A stretch of 64,000 nt of DNA, from NCBI GenBank assembly GCA_949358305.1, contig OX442318.1, positions 106,001-170,000 of the forward strand. The letters are read 5' to 3'. Under the pieces are notes generated by a model that was not told the DNA's origin, searched no databases, and was given only the letters and a program-made list of their open reading frames with translations. The first letter of the stretch is position 1. The number at the start of each line of letters is the position of its first letter. This DNA comes from Strigamia acuminata (Eukaryota; Arthropoda; Chilopoda; Geophilomorpha; Linotaeniidae). The position numbers and the translations under genes were made by a program. This document shows positions 1 to 10,251 of the stretch, one piece after another.

Positions 1-149
1 CATAATGCTGTGTATTTCTTGTCGGGGGTTTTTTGTACTTCGACGTAGTTGGCGTAGAATGATAGTGAAAGACCCAGCAAGCAGAGGAATGTAATCCAAA
101 CGTATAACCGAGTAATTCGTTCAACTCGGCGTCTAACATCCGACTCCAT
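1..149 (-). CDS. VKORC1: VKORC1-type vitamin K epoxide reductase, first exon (partial)
   Basis: Reading the minus strand from the ATG at 147-149 gives 49 codons before the window edge. A short basic N-terminus is followed by a hydrophobic segment at about residues 16-34 and then by YANYVEV and a KKYTALC-like end. This matches the start of VKOR proteins: cytosolic tail, first membrane helix, then the lumenal D-x-x-Y-x-A-L-C-D segment with its first redox cysteine (TG of the Cys codon is at the edge). The family sits in the ER membrane and reduces vitamin K epoxide. The catalytic CXXC lies in exons outside the window, so activity cannot be judged. The gene is divergent from the HFM1 remnant starting at 879. 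The family call is fairly firm; the exact paralogue (VKORC1 or VKORC1L1) is not. Confidence 0.72.
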   Translation of the reverse strand, partial: MESDVRRRVERITRLYVWITFLCLLGLSLSFYANYVEVQKTPDKKYTAL

Positions 150-337
150 TCCTGTAAACAAATTATATATGTCCAATAGATGACGCTGTTGTGAGCGAAG
201 ATTAAGAGTTTTGTATATTTAAATATATATTGGCTTTTTCTTCTTCTTTTTGTTGTGTTTTATGTGTATTTCGACGCAAATTAATATATTGGGAGGCTAC
301 TGATAATTTATTATGTCAAATCGGTAAAATCAAGTAA

Positions 338-870
338 TTATTGTGTGCGCCATCTATTGGATTTCGTCCGAACTTTGCAAGTTCGTAGAAATCGCCCAAG
401 ATGGCGCCAGGGCTTTCGGCTAATTATTCCGAGTTAACAAAACGATTTAATTTTAAGTTTTTCAATTTGTTTTAAGATTAAGGCAATGAAAATAAAATGA
501 TTTCTGGTAATAAACCTAATTTTTATTTGAGTTATTGTAAAATGACGTATGACATGCCAGATTATTAGGTTGCCATCTACCGGATTTCGTCTGAACTTTG
601 CAGGTTCGTAGGAATACTCCGAGATGGCGCCAGCCTATTTGCGTAATATTCTAAGCTATTTAAAACAAATTTATTTCTTTGTGATTACATGTACTAATAT
701 TAGCGCATTAAAATTAGACAGATTTATCGTATCAATTCAAATTTTTATTGGAGTTATTAGAGCTATAATTCACACGTTAAAAACATTGCCGCCATCTATT
801 GCATTTTGCGAGAACTTTACAAGTTCGGAGGAATCATCCTAGATGGCGACAGCGCAGTGTGCGCAATATT
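338..870. repeat. Three tandem copies of a ~220-bp repeat with GCCATCT...AGATGGCG hairpins
   Basis: A block reading roughly GCCATCTA, then TTTCGTC(C/T)GAACTTTGC, then an AGATGGCGCC-like end recurs at about 350, 573 and 793, a spacing of about 220 bp. Each block has inverted ends (GCCATCT against AGATGGCG). A fourth, diverged copy is at about 4140-4332 and resumes at 10511-10670, interrupted by the LTR retrotransposon. The array fills the space between VKORC1 and HFM1, and its last copy runs into the HFM1 leader. The AGATGGCGCC end resembles a YY1-type site, but that is only a resemblance. Confidence 0.75.
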
Positions 871-878
871 CAAAGAAG

Positions 879-2864
879 ATGGATATTGACAGCGTTGAAG
901 TCAATATAGACGACTTTTCGGAACAATCTAAACCATATAATAACTCCAGGTCCGTGTCAAATATAAACTAAACTGCGTGCAAAATATATTAATTTACTTT
1001 TATTGATAGTGCACAGGCTCATCTGGCGGACATCTTTTTTAATACGAATTTCGCGCCGATTATACACAAACCACTCGAAACGAATCCATCAAATGACCAA
1101 TTTGTCCTTAATACTGATTTCCTAACACCAAAGTAAGCAATTAATTACTCAAATCAACTTTTGAATCAATTATTCACTAAAAAATTCAATTTTAGTCGCC
1201 AACATCACAGTCCTAAGGACTGTGCCAACATCAACCGCCATTAAGTGCAAGAAAAAGAATCATCTCAGATGCCCTGAATTTTCCAAGTGAAATCCGAAAA
1301 AACACGCAAACATTCGATTTAAACGCTCTAAAACCGGTGTCAGCAATTCGTATCCTTTGCCACGCGAGAAATAGAACGATTTATATAAAAAAAATCGGTA
1401 AATAATTCGAATTTCCAGCCGAAAAATACCGATGTATTTTTTCGCATTTTCCCTTCTTCAATTTCATACAATCGAAAGTCTTCGACGAGGTAAATGAACT
1501 AGAATTTGAATCGAATTGATTATCCCCAATTAATTTATTTGCTCATCTGTTCCTTCAGGTTTTATTCACCGATCAATCGATCGTTGTATCGGCGCCGACG
1601 GGGTCAGGAAAAACGGTCATATTCGAATTGGCGATCATCCGTTTACTGATGAAAAACGAAAACGTCAAAACCGTCTACGGCATGTTTAATCGTTCCTGAT
1701 TATCCGCTCGTTGTCTAAATCACTAATTTCTTCGTTAGTGGGTCCCGTCAAGGCACTCTGCAGCGAAAAATGCAGAGATTGGAAGGAGAAATTCGCTTAT
1801 TTGGGTTTAACGTGCTCCAAATTGACGGGCGACACCGTAGGAAACGAATACACAATTATAAAAAACTCTGACATTATTCGAACAATTCCCGTGGGTGAAT
1901 TATCGTCATTACGAAAACGATAAATCGTTGACATTTATTCATTTCAAGGAAAAATGGGACAAATTAACGCGATGTTGGACCAACAACGAAGAATTGAAAC
2001 AGCTCGTCAAACTATTCCTAATCGACAACGTGCGGAAATGAATATGCAGAACCAATTCCAACAACGGCAGCTTAAATTTGTCAAATATTTCAGGTGCATC
2101 TTCTCAATTGTGAGTCTCGTGGACCCACGTTAGAAGCGGTTGTTAGCCGGATGAAGATGTTACACACGACGGGAAGTAGAGCAAAAATCGGGGATAGGAT
2201 ACGATTTTTGGCCATCTCCGCTACTATTCCGCATGCGGATGACTTAAATTACACACCGAATCAAAGGTCTAGTTATTTATTACTCCATTTCGTTTGTAGA
2301 TCGGAAAATGGTTGAGTTACGACGATTTGCGAGCCATAAGTGTTAAAGTCCGCGACGAAATGCGACCAGTGGAAAGTAACGTTTCGTCATCAACTTCAAT
2401 TTGATTCAAACGAGTTTAGGAAATGTTGGCGTCCAATTATCGAGATTAAACAAGGATTTGTTCGAAATAATGCGCGTTAGTCAACGAATTTCTAAATGTG
2501 GGCTTGAAATGAGCAATTTTTTAAGCCCACATTTAGAAATTCGTTGACTAACGCGCATTATTTCGAACAAATCCTTGTTTAATCTCGATAATTGGACGCC
2601 AACATTTCCTAAACTCGTTTGTTTTTTATTCTTTTTAATTTATGTGTATTTAATTTAGGTATGGCTGATTTTGTTTTTGCTTCGCGGGATGATTGCAAGC
2701 TGTGTTTGAACGCTGTTCTGTTGTCGTAGTGTGTTCGCGAAACAGTTGGATAAGATTAGAGTGGTTTTTGCTAATCACTTGGTTCGAGCAGGACTTTCAT
2801 CGTTTAAAAAAATCAAGGATGTAAACCCGAGAGCGCTTGAAATGATGAATTTTTTTTTAATTGA
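879..2864 (+). pseudogene. HFM1: HFM1/MER3-like meiotic DNA helicase, degenerate and internally deleted
   Basis: Splicing by eye gives exons at about 879-949, 1010-1132, 1196-1349, 1419-1489, 1559-1679, 1739-1890, 1949-2029, 2094-2266 and beyond 2300. The product follows HFM1: AIPEKYR..F..FN.IQSK, Walker A APTGSGKT (about 1600), a GPVKALCS segment, TIPEKWDKLTR, LFLIDNVH, RGPTLEAVVSRMK and SATIP. HFM1 family proteins unwind recombination intermediates during meiotic crossover formation. Three things argue for decay. The DExH box reads DNVH. The frame breaks in exon 3 and at 2300. The text then jumps from the RPV region straight to the late LIQxxLG segment (about 2404), so the second RecA domain and winged helix, roughly 400 residues, are missing. 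A later piece (2660-2850) resembles the Sec63-like domain (KQLDKI...GLSSFKKI) but is frameshifted. Weak downstream exon-like pieces at 3556-3716 and 3806-3905 may also belong here. Introns are kept, so it is not a retrocopy. Confidence 0.72.
2408..2620. repeat. Perfect 98-bp inverted repeat with 17-bp spacer inside the HFM1 remnant
   Basis: Bases 2408-2505 recur as their reverse complement at 2523-2620 with no mismatch that I can see; the spacer is 2506-2522. The left arm is HFM1-derived coding sequence (LIQTSLGNVGVQ.. and on), so this is an inverted duplication of an exon segment rather than a transposon end. Confidence 0.9.
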
Positions 2865-2887
2865 ATGTACCGTAAGTTAATTGATTT

Positions 2888-3183
2888 TTATTTCATTGAA
2901 AATTCAATTTCATTCGAATTTTAAATTCAATTTTATTCGAATTTTAAATTCAATTTTATTCGAATTTTAAATTCAATTTCATTCGAATTTTAAATTCAAT
3001 TTCATTCGAATTTTAAATTCAATTTCATTCGAATTTTAAATTCAATTTCATTCGAATTTTAAATTCAATTTCATTCGAATTTTAAATTCAATTTCATTCG
3101 AATTTTAAATTCAATTTCATTCGAATTTTAAATTCAATTTCATTCGAATTTTAAATTCAATTTCATTCGAATTTTAAATTCAT
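2888..3183. repeat. 23-bp AT-rich tandem repeat, about 12 copies
   Basis: The unit CATTCGAATTTTAAATTCAA plus TTT repeats almost perfectly and then decays to about 3420 into looser copies of an AATTTTAAATTC-like motif. It lies downstream of the last HFM1-like segment. No coding potential is seen. Confidence 0.9.
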
Positions 3184-3960
3184 TTATCCAATTTTAAATT
3201 CGATTTTGCTAATGTTTAATTCGATTTTCCTAATGTTAAATTCGTTTTTCAAATTTTTAATTCTATTTTCCGATTTTTAATTTAATTTTTCTAATTTGTA
3301 ATTCAATTTACCTATTTTTTAATTCGTTTTTCCTATTTTTAAATTTAATTTTCCTAATGTTTAGTTCAACTTTTCGATTTTTTATTCAATTTTTCTGATT
3401 TTTTATTCAAAGATGGAATAAATGTTGCAAAAAAGAGTTTTGAGAGCGAAAAAGCGATGACAACAAGCGCACGAGAAAAGGGAAAGAGATAAAGTATAAA
3501 AAAAATTAATAAATAATAATAAATTCCGAAAATTTCCGATTGATTTTATTTTATAGAAATTTACCATCCATCGGTTGTTGAAAAAACAAGACACGAAGAC
3601 GAAAATCACCAGGTTGAAATCATCGAAGAAAAGCGACGTTCCGAAGATAACTCATCTGAATAATTTCGACACGATCACGATCTCGTTTCACAACGGAATT
3701 GACTTTCCGCTTAACTAACAAGCGGCCCCGCAGTGTATTTATTTGTTCGATGATAAGATCGAGATTTGTTTTTTAAATTATTATTTGTTGTTTTTTTTAT
3801 TGCAGAGTTCCTGCGAAGAAAACGTGTGGCATTAACGGATGTAAAAACAGCAAAAAATACTCGTGTTCTCGCACCGATGTTGCATTATGCAGTACAATTA
3901 GAATTTATTGAAATTAAAATAAATTGTACTTTTAATATGTAAATAGAAAATATATTCATA
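3184..3960. other. AT-rich stretch with two weak exon-like pieces
   Basis: After the decayed tandem repeat come two open pieces: 3556-3716 (lysine-rich, ending FHNGIDFPLN-stop) and 3806-3905, which follows a TTGCAG acceptor and contains KKTCGINGCKNSKK. The latter faintly recalls the Cys-rich C-terminus of HFM1 proteins. Nothing else is supported here. Confidence 0.25.
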
Positions 3961-4126
3961 AATTCGTTTTGAATTACTCGCAATATATTTCACCGAAAGC
4001 GCCGACGCCATCTTGCCATCTTTTAATAAAACGAATTTCTTCATAGTTTTTGCCTCGGTTTTTGCTGTGTTTCAAGATGGCGTCGGCGCTTTCGGTGAAA
4101 TATTGCGAGTAATTCAAAACGAATTT
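3961..4126. repeat. Foldback element, ~53-bp inverted arms (MITE-like)
   Basis: The left arm 3961-4013 and right arm 4074-4126 are reverse complements with about one 2-bp difference; the spacer is about 60 bp. The arms contain CACCGAAAGCGCCGACGCCA and its complement. No transposase is encoded. Small size and imperfect arms suggest an old non-autonomous element. Confidence 0.8.
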
Positions 4127-4332
4127 ATTGCTAAAGTGTGTACTAAAATGAGTGCAGAAAAAATAAAGGATTTCTTGTAAGAAATCTAATTTTTATTCGA
4201 GTTCTCACAAGAAGATTTAATTTGCTGAAAAGAGCAAATCCCGTCCGCAGGATGATCAACGCCCAAGATGGCGCTCGGCGCCGGGTTATCAAAACGATTT
4301 TATTTTTAGTTTTCTTTATGTACTAATATTAG

Positions 4333-4591
4333 TGTGATATACGTGGTTGATATTCACTCTATTCGTTTTGATGGCCTAAATTCCGTGCCTTTTGAGGCAC
4401 AGTTGGAAGGAAACATGATCACGCTGTGAATTTCGAGTCAAGACTGATTTATTGTGTCTAGAATATGTGTCGTCAAGTTTGTGTTGCTAGGTTGAAACCT
4501 AGCAACTTAAGAATCAAAGTATTGTTTTAATTAGAGTAACAATTGGTGTACGAAATAAATGAGATTCAAAATCGAGATGTAAGTAAATACA
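4333..4591 (-). repeat. 3' LTR (in element orientation)
   Basis: This 259-bp repeat is identical, as far as I can compare by eye, to 10252-10510. On the minus strand it begins TGTATTTACTTACATC and ends in CGTATATCACA. It lies directly after the purine tract that follows the gag-pol stop. Confidence 0.96.
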
Positions 4592-4610
4592 TAACACCCT
4601 TCCCCCCTCA
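4592..4610 (-). promoter_or_regulatory. Polypurine tract for plus-strand priming
   Basis: On the minus strand the bases just before the 3' LTR read TGAGGGGGGAAGGGTGTTA. The TGA is the gag-pol stop codon, so the tract overlaps the end of the reading frame. Position and composition are those of an LTR-retrotransposon PPT. Confidence 0.8.
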
Positions 4611-7600
4611 TTTTGGAACATAATCCTTGAGATATTTCGGTTGGTTCTTGAGCCTGTCTGATCTGCGGACGGGCGTGGCCGCTGGTGGAAGGCGGGCCTG
4701 AGCAACAGGAGTCTGAGAGCTTCGTTGGAGCTCAACCAAGCGCTGGGTCAGCACGGCCGGGTCGAGCTGATAAGCCGGTCTAGGAGTCTGGCGATCGGCC
4801 ACGTGAGCTGATACAGTGGCCGTGCGATATACTGGCTCCATAGATGCTGACGGTTGATTTCCGGTCGTAGGTGGTGACCTAATAGCAGATGGCGATGATG
4901 GCTGCAATGGTAATGGTGATAACAATGGTTGATGAGGCGAATTGAGTGAAGTTGTGTTGGGAGAAGGGTCGAACATAGCCGGTGAATACATAGGCGCGCT
5001 ACCCTCCGACGTATGAGGTGATGTGAACGCGGATGATGATGATGAAGAAGAACCCGAGTCAGTTCCCCGTTCTGCAAGCAAGTTTGCTCGCGCTGCAAAA
5101 TCCGAAATTGGATTAAAATGGGGTGATGAAGGTTGAACCAGGGCCGATGCCGCTGGAGGTGTCTGTGGGATAAGGGGCACGGCAGCTGCCGGGGCAAGAC
5201 TGGCCGGAGGGCCTGGTGTTTCCCCCCGAAATTTTCGTAGATGATTCAAATGCCGGACGATTAGATTACCGGCATCTGTACGAATTTCGTAAACCAGTGT
5301 GCCACGCACGGCGACAACCGAGCCCCTGGCCCATTTAGGGGCTTGCGCGAGAAATACGCGATACCAAACTGGTTCACCTAAACGCAAACGCAAAGCAGAA
5401 GGCAGGGCGACGCCAACTGGGTCGGGCTCTCTGGGAAAAACCCAGGTTTGAACCAATTGGTGCCAAACGTCAGCTATTTGACGGTTAAAAAGGCGGACGG
5501 ATGGGGAAATTCCGTCGACACCAGAAGGCGTGGCGTGCTGCGTAAGCAAGATGCGGGGAATGACTAGGTCCCATGCTGTAGATGAAGCTCGTGCTAGCTG
5601 CTCCTTGGTCCATCTAACAGCTTTTTCAGCCCGGCCGTTAGACTGTGGGCTGTACGGAGGTGAAAACAGGTGTGTGATGTGATTGGCTCGAGTAAATTCG
5701 CCCATCTCGCTGGAGCTGAATTGAGGGCCATTGTCGGTGACCAGGACCCGGGGCAGACCATGCGTGGCAAAAAGACGCCTAAATACTGTAATGATTGCCG
5801 CGGATACAGTAGTCCGCATGGCTGCAACCTCAATCCACGCAGAAAATGCGTCGACAACTACCAAAAACATGGTGCTGTGGAGAGGTCCGGCCAAGTCTGC
5901 ATGGATTCGGACCCAGGGGCCGTCGGGAACTGGCCAGGGCACTAAGGGAGCCCGTGGAGACAAGGGGCGCGTTTGCTGACAAGGATTACATTGCGCCACA
6001 AACTGCTCAATGTCACGGGACATCCCTGGCCACCAGACAAATGGTCTGGCCCGGCGCTTCATTGCGACAATTCCAACATGATGGAAATGCAAAGATTGCA
6101 GCAAATCCGGGACCAGAGACCGAGGCAATACTACACGATCATGCACCAACAAAAGCCGGTGTGCAGAAGACATCACACGCCTGCGCTGCCAGTAAGATGA
6201 TGGAACAGCTACAGGGCGTAACGCGGGCCACGATGCAGCTATGTATGCTGCTAAGACCTGAAGGAGGGGGTCGGCTAACGTTGCCTGAACCAAGCGCTCC
6301 CTGGAAATGAATGTAGAATGAGACGTGGACAGGCTTCGAATGTCCGCCGGGTATGCAGCGTCTGACTCAACCCCGAGCGCATCCGGATCAGAAAGAGGCA
6401 AACGGCTCAGGGCATCCGCCTCCCTCAAGTGAGTGCCGGGCCTGTGAAATAAGTCATAATGGTAAGTGCTTAACAACAAGGCCCACCTCAACAGCCTAGG
6501 GCTGATGATGTTTGGGATGGGCTTGTTTGGTCCCAGTATCCCGAGGAGGGGTTTGTGGTCGGTATAAATAGAAACAAAAGTGCCAGCCAAATGGCTATGG
6601 AACTTCTTCAAACCGAACACAATGGCCGCTGCCTCCTTGTCCAGCTGAGCATAGTTCTGCTCAGCCGACGACAAGGTACGTGAGGCATAGGCAACAGGAC
6701 GCTCGGAGCCATCACTCATTTTGTGTGCCAATACAGCACCTAAGCCATATGGCGAAGCATCGCAGATTAGCAACAAAGGCTTCTGTAAATCATAGTAAGT
6801 GAGGACTTCCGGCGACGCTAAGATCTTTTTTAGTTGTTGGAAAGCGGCCTGCTGCGTGGGACCCCACACCCACTCCGCTTCCCTCTGCAGAAGAGCGTAG
6901 AGGGGAGCGGATAGGTGCGCCATCCTCGGGACATAGGAAGCGTAATACACCACCATGCCAAGAAAGGACTTGAGTGTCGTGACGGTCGTTGGAGCTGGAC
7001 AGTCCAAGACTGCCTGGACCTTAGACATTGCAGGAGCTATGCCATGTTGTGTTAATAAATGGCCCAGGTATTGAACACTAGTCCGAACCAACTGACACTT
7101 GTCACGTGAGACCCTCAAGCCCTTGTTGGCAAGTCGATCGAAAACTAAAACTATGGTGTAAAAATGTGATTCAAGGGTCGGGGTTGCAATTAATATATCG
7201 TCCTGATATACTAACACACCAGGCAGACCACGAAATATGCCGTCCACGATGCGTTGGAAGATGCCGGAGGAGGGCGCAGTGCCAAATGGCAAACGTGTAA
7301 CGGCCATGAGACCCCTATGAGTATTGACCGCCACTAATAAAGATGATCGGGCGGTCAAAGGGATCTGCTGATACGCCTGCCTCAGGTCCAAGAGTGTGAA
7401 GTACATGGCATTGGCCAGTCCGGCAAGGAGGTCGGCAACCAATGGTAGAGGATAGGGGTCGGGAAGAATGAACCGATTGACAGTTGCTCTGTAATCTCCA
7501 CACAAACGCAAACCCCCATTGGCCTTGGTGACAACGACCAATGGGGTGGCCCACTCAGAATACTGGATGGGCCGAAAAACCCCCTGGCTAATCAACTGGT

Positions 7601-9629
7601 CAATAGCCACATCCACCAAAGGTCGCTTCGCATGCGGAATGGGTCGTGGGCGAAAGAACACTGGGCGCGTGCCCGGTTGAACATGCAAATCAACGGGAGG
7701 CCCCGTGTAAGTCCCAATGCCGGGCTGGAAAACAATTGCATAATTCTTATGAATGTACCTCACAATTGACTCGGGAGACTGAGGCGGCGGAGGCAAATCC
7801 ATGTTGGATGTTTGAAAAATGTTGGCATGATCAAAGTGCGGTGAAGTGCTGAAACTGTGATTCAAAGGCGAGGTTAAATGAAGTGAAGTTGACAATGAAA
7901 CCTCGCCCTCGTTATGAATTAGTGAATTAATGCACAATGCCTCGTCCACGGCATACGCCAAACCCGGGATTAACCCAAAACGTGCGATAGAGTCGCGTCC
8001 CATAATTGGTGGACCAGGGCTCCGAGTGACCACCACGGGCATCCGGTGAGTGGTGGCATGGACGGTGACCGAAACCAAAACTACACCCAATAACTCAATC
8101 AACGCATGAGGGTAGGCAAATAAATTAATGGCGGCAGGGTACCGCCTTACCACCTGACCAGACTGTTGTTCAATGGCGGTCAAGACATCGGATCCCACGA
8201 CGGTGTACTCGGAGCCTGTGTCCAACTGAAAATGAACAAAAACATGGTTAATATGAGCCTCAACCATGATGGGTGGGAGCAGACACTTATCGCTCTTGAG
8301 ATAGTATAGTGGGTAATCCATGCTTAAATTCGATTCATTAACAAACCCTTGATTGGCATTGGCATTATTCATGTGAGATGAAGGTGAAAGGTTTAATGGC
8401 TGCATATTGGGTTGTTGACCGCCAAGAATGCCAGAGACTGGTGTAGGCACAGCAGCTTGACCACCGGGTGGATGATAAGAGTCGGGTGGAACGTTGGCTG
8501 TCCATTGGTAATCCGACATTGGCTGTGTGGCCACAAAGTTCATCGGGGAGGTCGACTGACGAAAACGAGGAGAGGGTCGCTGAGGAAAGGTCCCCGCTGG
8601 TTGGGGAGAGGATGACCCCGGGCCAAATTGGGTGGCTCGAAGAACATTCTGAGGCGAAGGTTGACCGTTCCTACATACAGCGGCGATGTGTCCTGTGCGA
8701 CCACATGTGCGACAGACAGCAGCCTGAAAAGGGCAGACTGCTCGGGAGTGGGCTTGGCCGCAACCGTTGCACATAAACCTTGAACCCGAAGATGAGCCAA
8801 CGTTAAACCTCTGGAAAGATTGACCAGACTGTCCAAGTCTCCCCGGTGGTCTTGCTACTTGCGCGGTCAGAGTGGCGCCTGGCATACGAGCGCCGTCCCA
8901 TGGTCCCCGCTGTTGGGATCTGCCAGCAGATTTGGCAAAAGGCAACCTGGGCTTAGGGGAGAATCGGTTAGAAGATGTACTGCTCTGCAGCTGGAAAAGA
9001 GCCGCTTGGGGGGCTTGGATGGTGGAAATCTGCTGCATGGGCACTACCGTGGAGGACCTATAGATGGCGTTGCCCTGGGTGGCGGCTTGAAAGCCGATAG
9101 CCATAGATGAAGCTTTGTCCAGAGTGAGATTCTCTTCCCCAAGCAACTTCTGCCGCAGAGGTTCAATTCCAACTCCCCTGATGAGTTGGTCAAGCACAAG
9201 TTGCTCTATTTGCTCGGTCGTGGTTGCTCCCGTCCGTTCTGCGAGACCCCGGAGAGCAGCGATGTAGTTGGACATGGTCTCCTCTGGGGCACGCAGACGT
9301 GAGCCCAACAAATGCCGCTGGACAACCGGGCGAGGTGCGGGGGTGAAGTGCTCCTCAAGTTTCGTAGTGATGTCCACAAAGGTTTGTTTATTCAACTTCT
9401 TGGGGGCAAACAGATTGTGGGCCAGTTGATACGTGGCAGGGCCCACGACAGACAAGAGAAACGCACGCTTTTTGTCGGCTGGAATGGCATTCAGAGTCAC
9501 CAACTCCTCAAAGTGCTCGAGATATAACGACCAGTCCTCAGCAGTAGAACCCAAAAAGGGCACTGGAGTGCCTAAGAGCGCTGGTGGAACGGGGCCAGCA
9601 GGTGCTGCAGGAGGCAACGGAAGAGCCAT
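4608..9629 (-). CDS. Gag-Pol polyprotein of Ty3/gypsy-type retrotransposon
   Basis: One frame of 1673 residues carries all core functions without frameshift. The Gag-like region (about 1-280) is followed by two zinc knuckles: a variant CX2CX3HX4C (287-299) and a standard CX2CX4HX4C (306-319). The aspartic protease has DTGS near 470. Reverse transcriptase carries LPFGTAPS and the YQDD catalytic box (808-811). RNase H begins with DASPYGLGAVL near 957 and has TDHKPL later. Integrase has an HH-CC zinc-binding region (about 1180-1220) and the DD35E triad at about D1245, D1299 and E1335. A Pro/Ser-rich tail of about 200 residues ends the protein. The start at 9629 is the first ATG of the open frame and lies after a ~620-bp leader. 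Gag and Pol are fused, with no visible stop or slippage site between them, so the Gag:Pol ratio must be set another way. Confidence 0.95.
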   Translation of the reverse strand: MALPLPPAAPAGPVPPALLGTPVPFLGSTAEDWSLYLEHFEELVTLNAIPADKKRAFLLSVVGPATYQLAHNLFAPKKLNKQTFVDITTKLEEHFTPAPRPVVQRHLLGSRLRAPEETMSNYIAALRGLAERTGATTTEQIEQLVLDQLIRGVGIEPLRQKLLGEENLTLDKASSMAIGFQAATQGNAIYRSSTVVPMQQISTIQAPQAALFQLQSSTSSNRFSPKPRLPFAKSAGRSQQRGPWDGARMPGATLTAQVARPPGRLGQSGQSFQRFNVGSSSGSRFMCNGCGQAHSRAVCPFQAAVCRTCGRTGHIAAVCRNGQPSPQNVLRATQFGPGSSSPQPAGTFPQRPSPRFRQSTSPMNFVATQPMSDYQWTANVPPDSYHPPGGQAAVPTPVSGILGGQQPNMQPLNLSPSSHMNNANANQGFVNESNLSMDYPLYYLKSDKCLLPPIMVEAHINHVFVHFQLDTGSEYTVVGSDVLTAIEQQSGQVVRRYPAAINLFAYPHALIELLGVVLVSVTVHATTHRMPVVVTRSPGPPIMGRDSIARFGLIPGLAYAVDEALCINSLIHNEGEVSLSTSLHLTSPLNHSFSTSPHFDHANIFQTSNMDLPPPPQSPESIVRYIHKNYAIVFQPGIGTYTGPPVDLHVQPGTRPVFFRPRPIPHAKRPLVDVAIDQLISQGVFRPIQYSEWATPLVVVTKANGGLRLCGDYRATVNRFILPDPYPLPLVADLLAGLANAMYFTLLDLRQAYQQIPLTARSSLLVAVNTHRGLMAVTRLPFGTAPSSGIFQRIVDGIFRGLPGVLVYQDDILIATPTLESHFYTIVLVFDRLANKGLRVSRDKCQLVRTSVQYLGHLLTQHGIAPAMSKVQAVLDCPAPTTVTTLKSFLGMVVYYASYVPRMAHLSAPLYALLQREAEWVWGPTQQAAFQQLKKILASPEVLTYYDLQKPLLLICDASPYGLGAVLAHKMSDGSERPVAYASRTLSSAEQNYAQLDKEAAAIVFGLKKFHSHLAGTFVSIYTDHKPLLGILGPNKPIPNIISPRLLRWALLLSTYHYDLFHRPGTHLREADALSRLPLSDPDALGVESDAAYPADIRSLSTSHSTFISRERLVQATLADPLLQVLAAYIAASWPALRPVAVPSSYWQRRRVMSSAHRLLLVHDRVVLPRSLVPDLLQSLHFHHVGIVAMKRRARPFVWWPGMSRDIEQFVAQCNPCQQTRPLSPRAPLVPWPVPDGPWVRIHADLAGPLHSTMFLVVVDAFSAWIEVAAMRTTVSAAIITVFRRLFATHGLPRVLVTDNGPQFSSSEMGEFTRANHITHLFSPPYSPQSNGRAEKAVRWTKEQLARASSTAWDLVIPRILLTQHATPSGVDGISPSVRLFNRQIADVWHQLVQTWVFPREPDPVGVALPSALRLRLGEPVWYRVFLAQAPKWARGSVVAVRGTLVYEIRTDAGNLIVRHLNHLRKFRGETPGPPASLAPAAAVPLIPQTPPAASALVQPSSPHFNPISDFAARANLLAERGTDSGSSSSSSSAFTSPHTSEGSAPMYSPAMFDPSPNTTSLNSPHQPLLSPLPLQPSSPSAIRSPPTTGNQPSASMEPVYRTATVSAHVADRQTPRPAYQLDPAVLTQRLVELQRSSQTPVAQARLPPAATPVRRSDRLKNQPKYLKDYVPK

Positions 9630-10251
9630 GAATATCTTGCTGACCTCAGGAAGGTTTCCCAGGATCTAGTGCAACGCCACTCAACAAATCGCCGCTGATA
9701 ACAGTTTGTCTGGTCGGCTCATCATGAGTGGACATCCATCAAGTTGACACAAGGTCGAACGACGTTGGTGCATGAAGTGCCGGTCACTGGAACTCGTCCC
9801 GATCCAACCTCGTCAAGAACACACGTGCAAATGAATACATGATAACGATTCAAAAAGTCTTATCTGTCTTTTGAAGAGAAACGACATTCATCCGACGTTT
9901 GGACGTCTGCAATCCGTACTCGAGGGAAGATTCCAATACCAGTCGCGTTGGGTGAACGTTCGGGCGGTGAAACGACGTTCAATCGACGTTCGCGGGGTTG
10001 AGAATACTCGCAGACGACGTTCCCAAACATCCGCCGTCAACGCTGTGCTCCATCGCTCTTGGCGGGTCGTGCTGGATGCATGACTGCTATTCCATGGATA
10101 GTCCCTGTTCTATCATCGAACACATACTCCAAAATGATAAAGGAAATTATGGTGATTCACTACGCGACGACACGGCGCAAAATTTCTTGTGTTTTGATCC
10201 CAACAAAGTTGCAACATTCATATTCGAATTACTCACTGTTCACGACGCCAA
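9630..10251 (-). other. Retrotransposon 5' leader with primer-binding site region
   Basis: This is the space between the 5' LTR and the gag-pol ATG. Next to the LTR the minus strand reads TTGGCGTCGTGAACAGTG. TGG matches the CCA end of a tRNA, as expected of a primer-binding site, but I could not assign the tRNA. The region contains repeated AACGTTC/GACGTTC-like words (about 9885-10020). Confidence 0.6.

Noticed and set aside
4748-9527. Many shorter frames on both strands within the retrotransposon
   Set aside because: Shadows of the single gag-pol frame; none has a retroelement or cellular motif.
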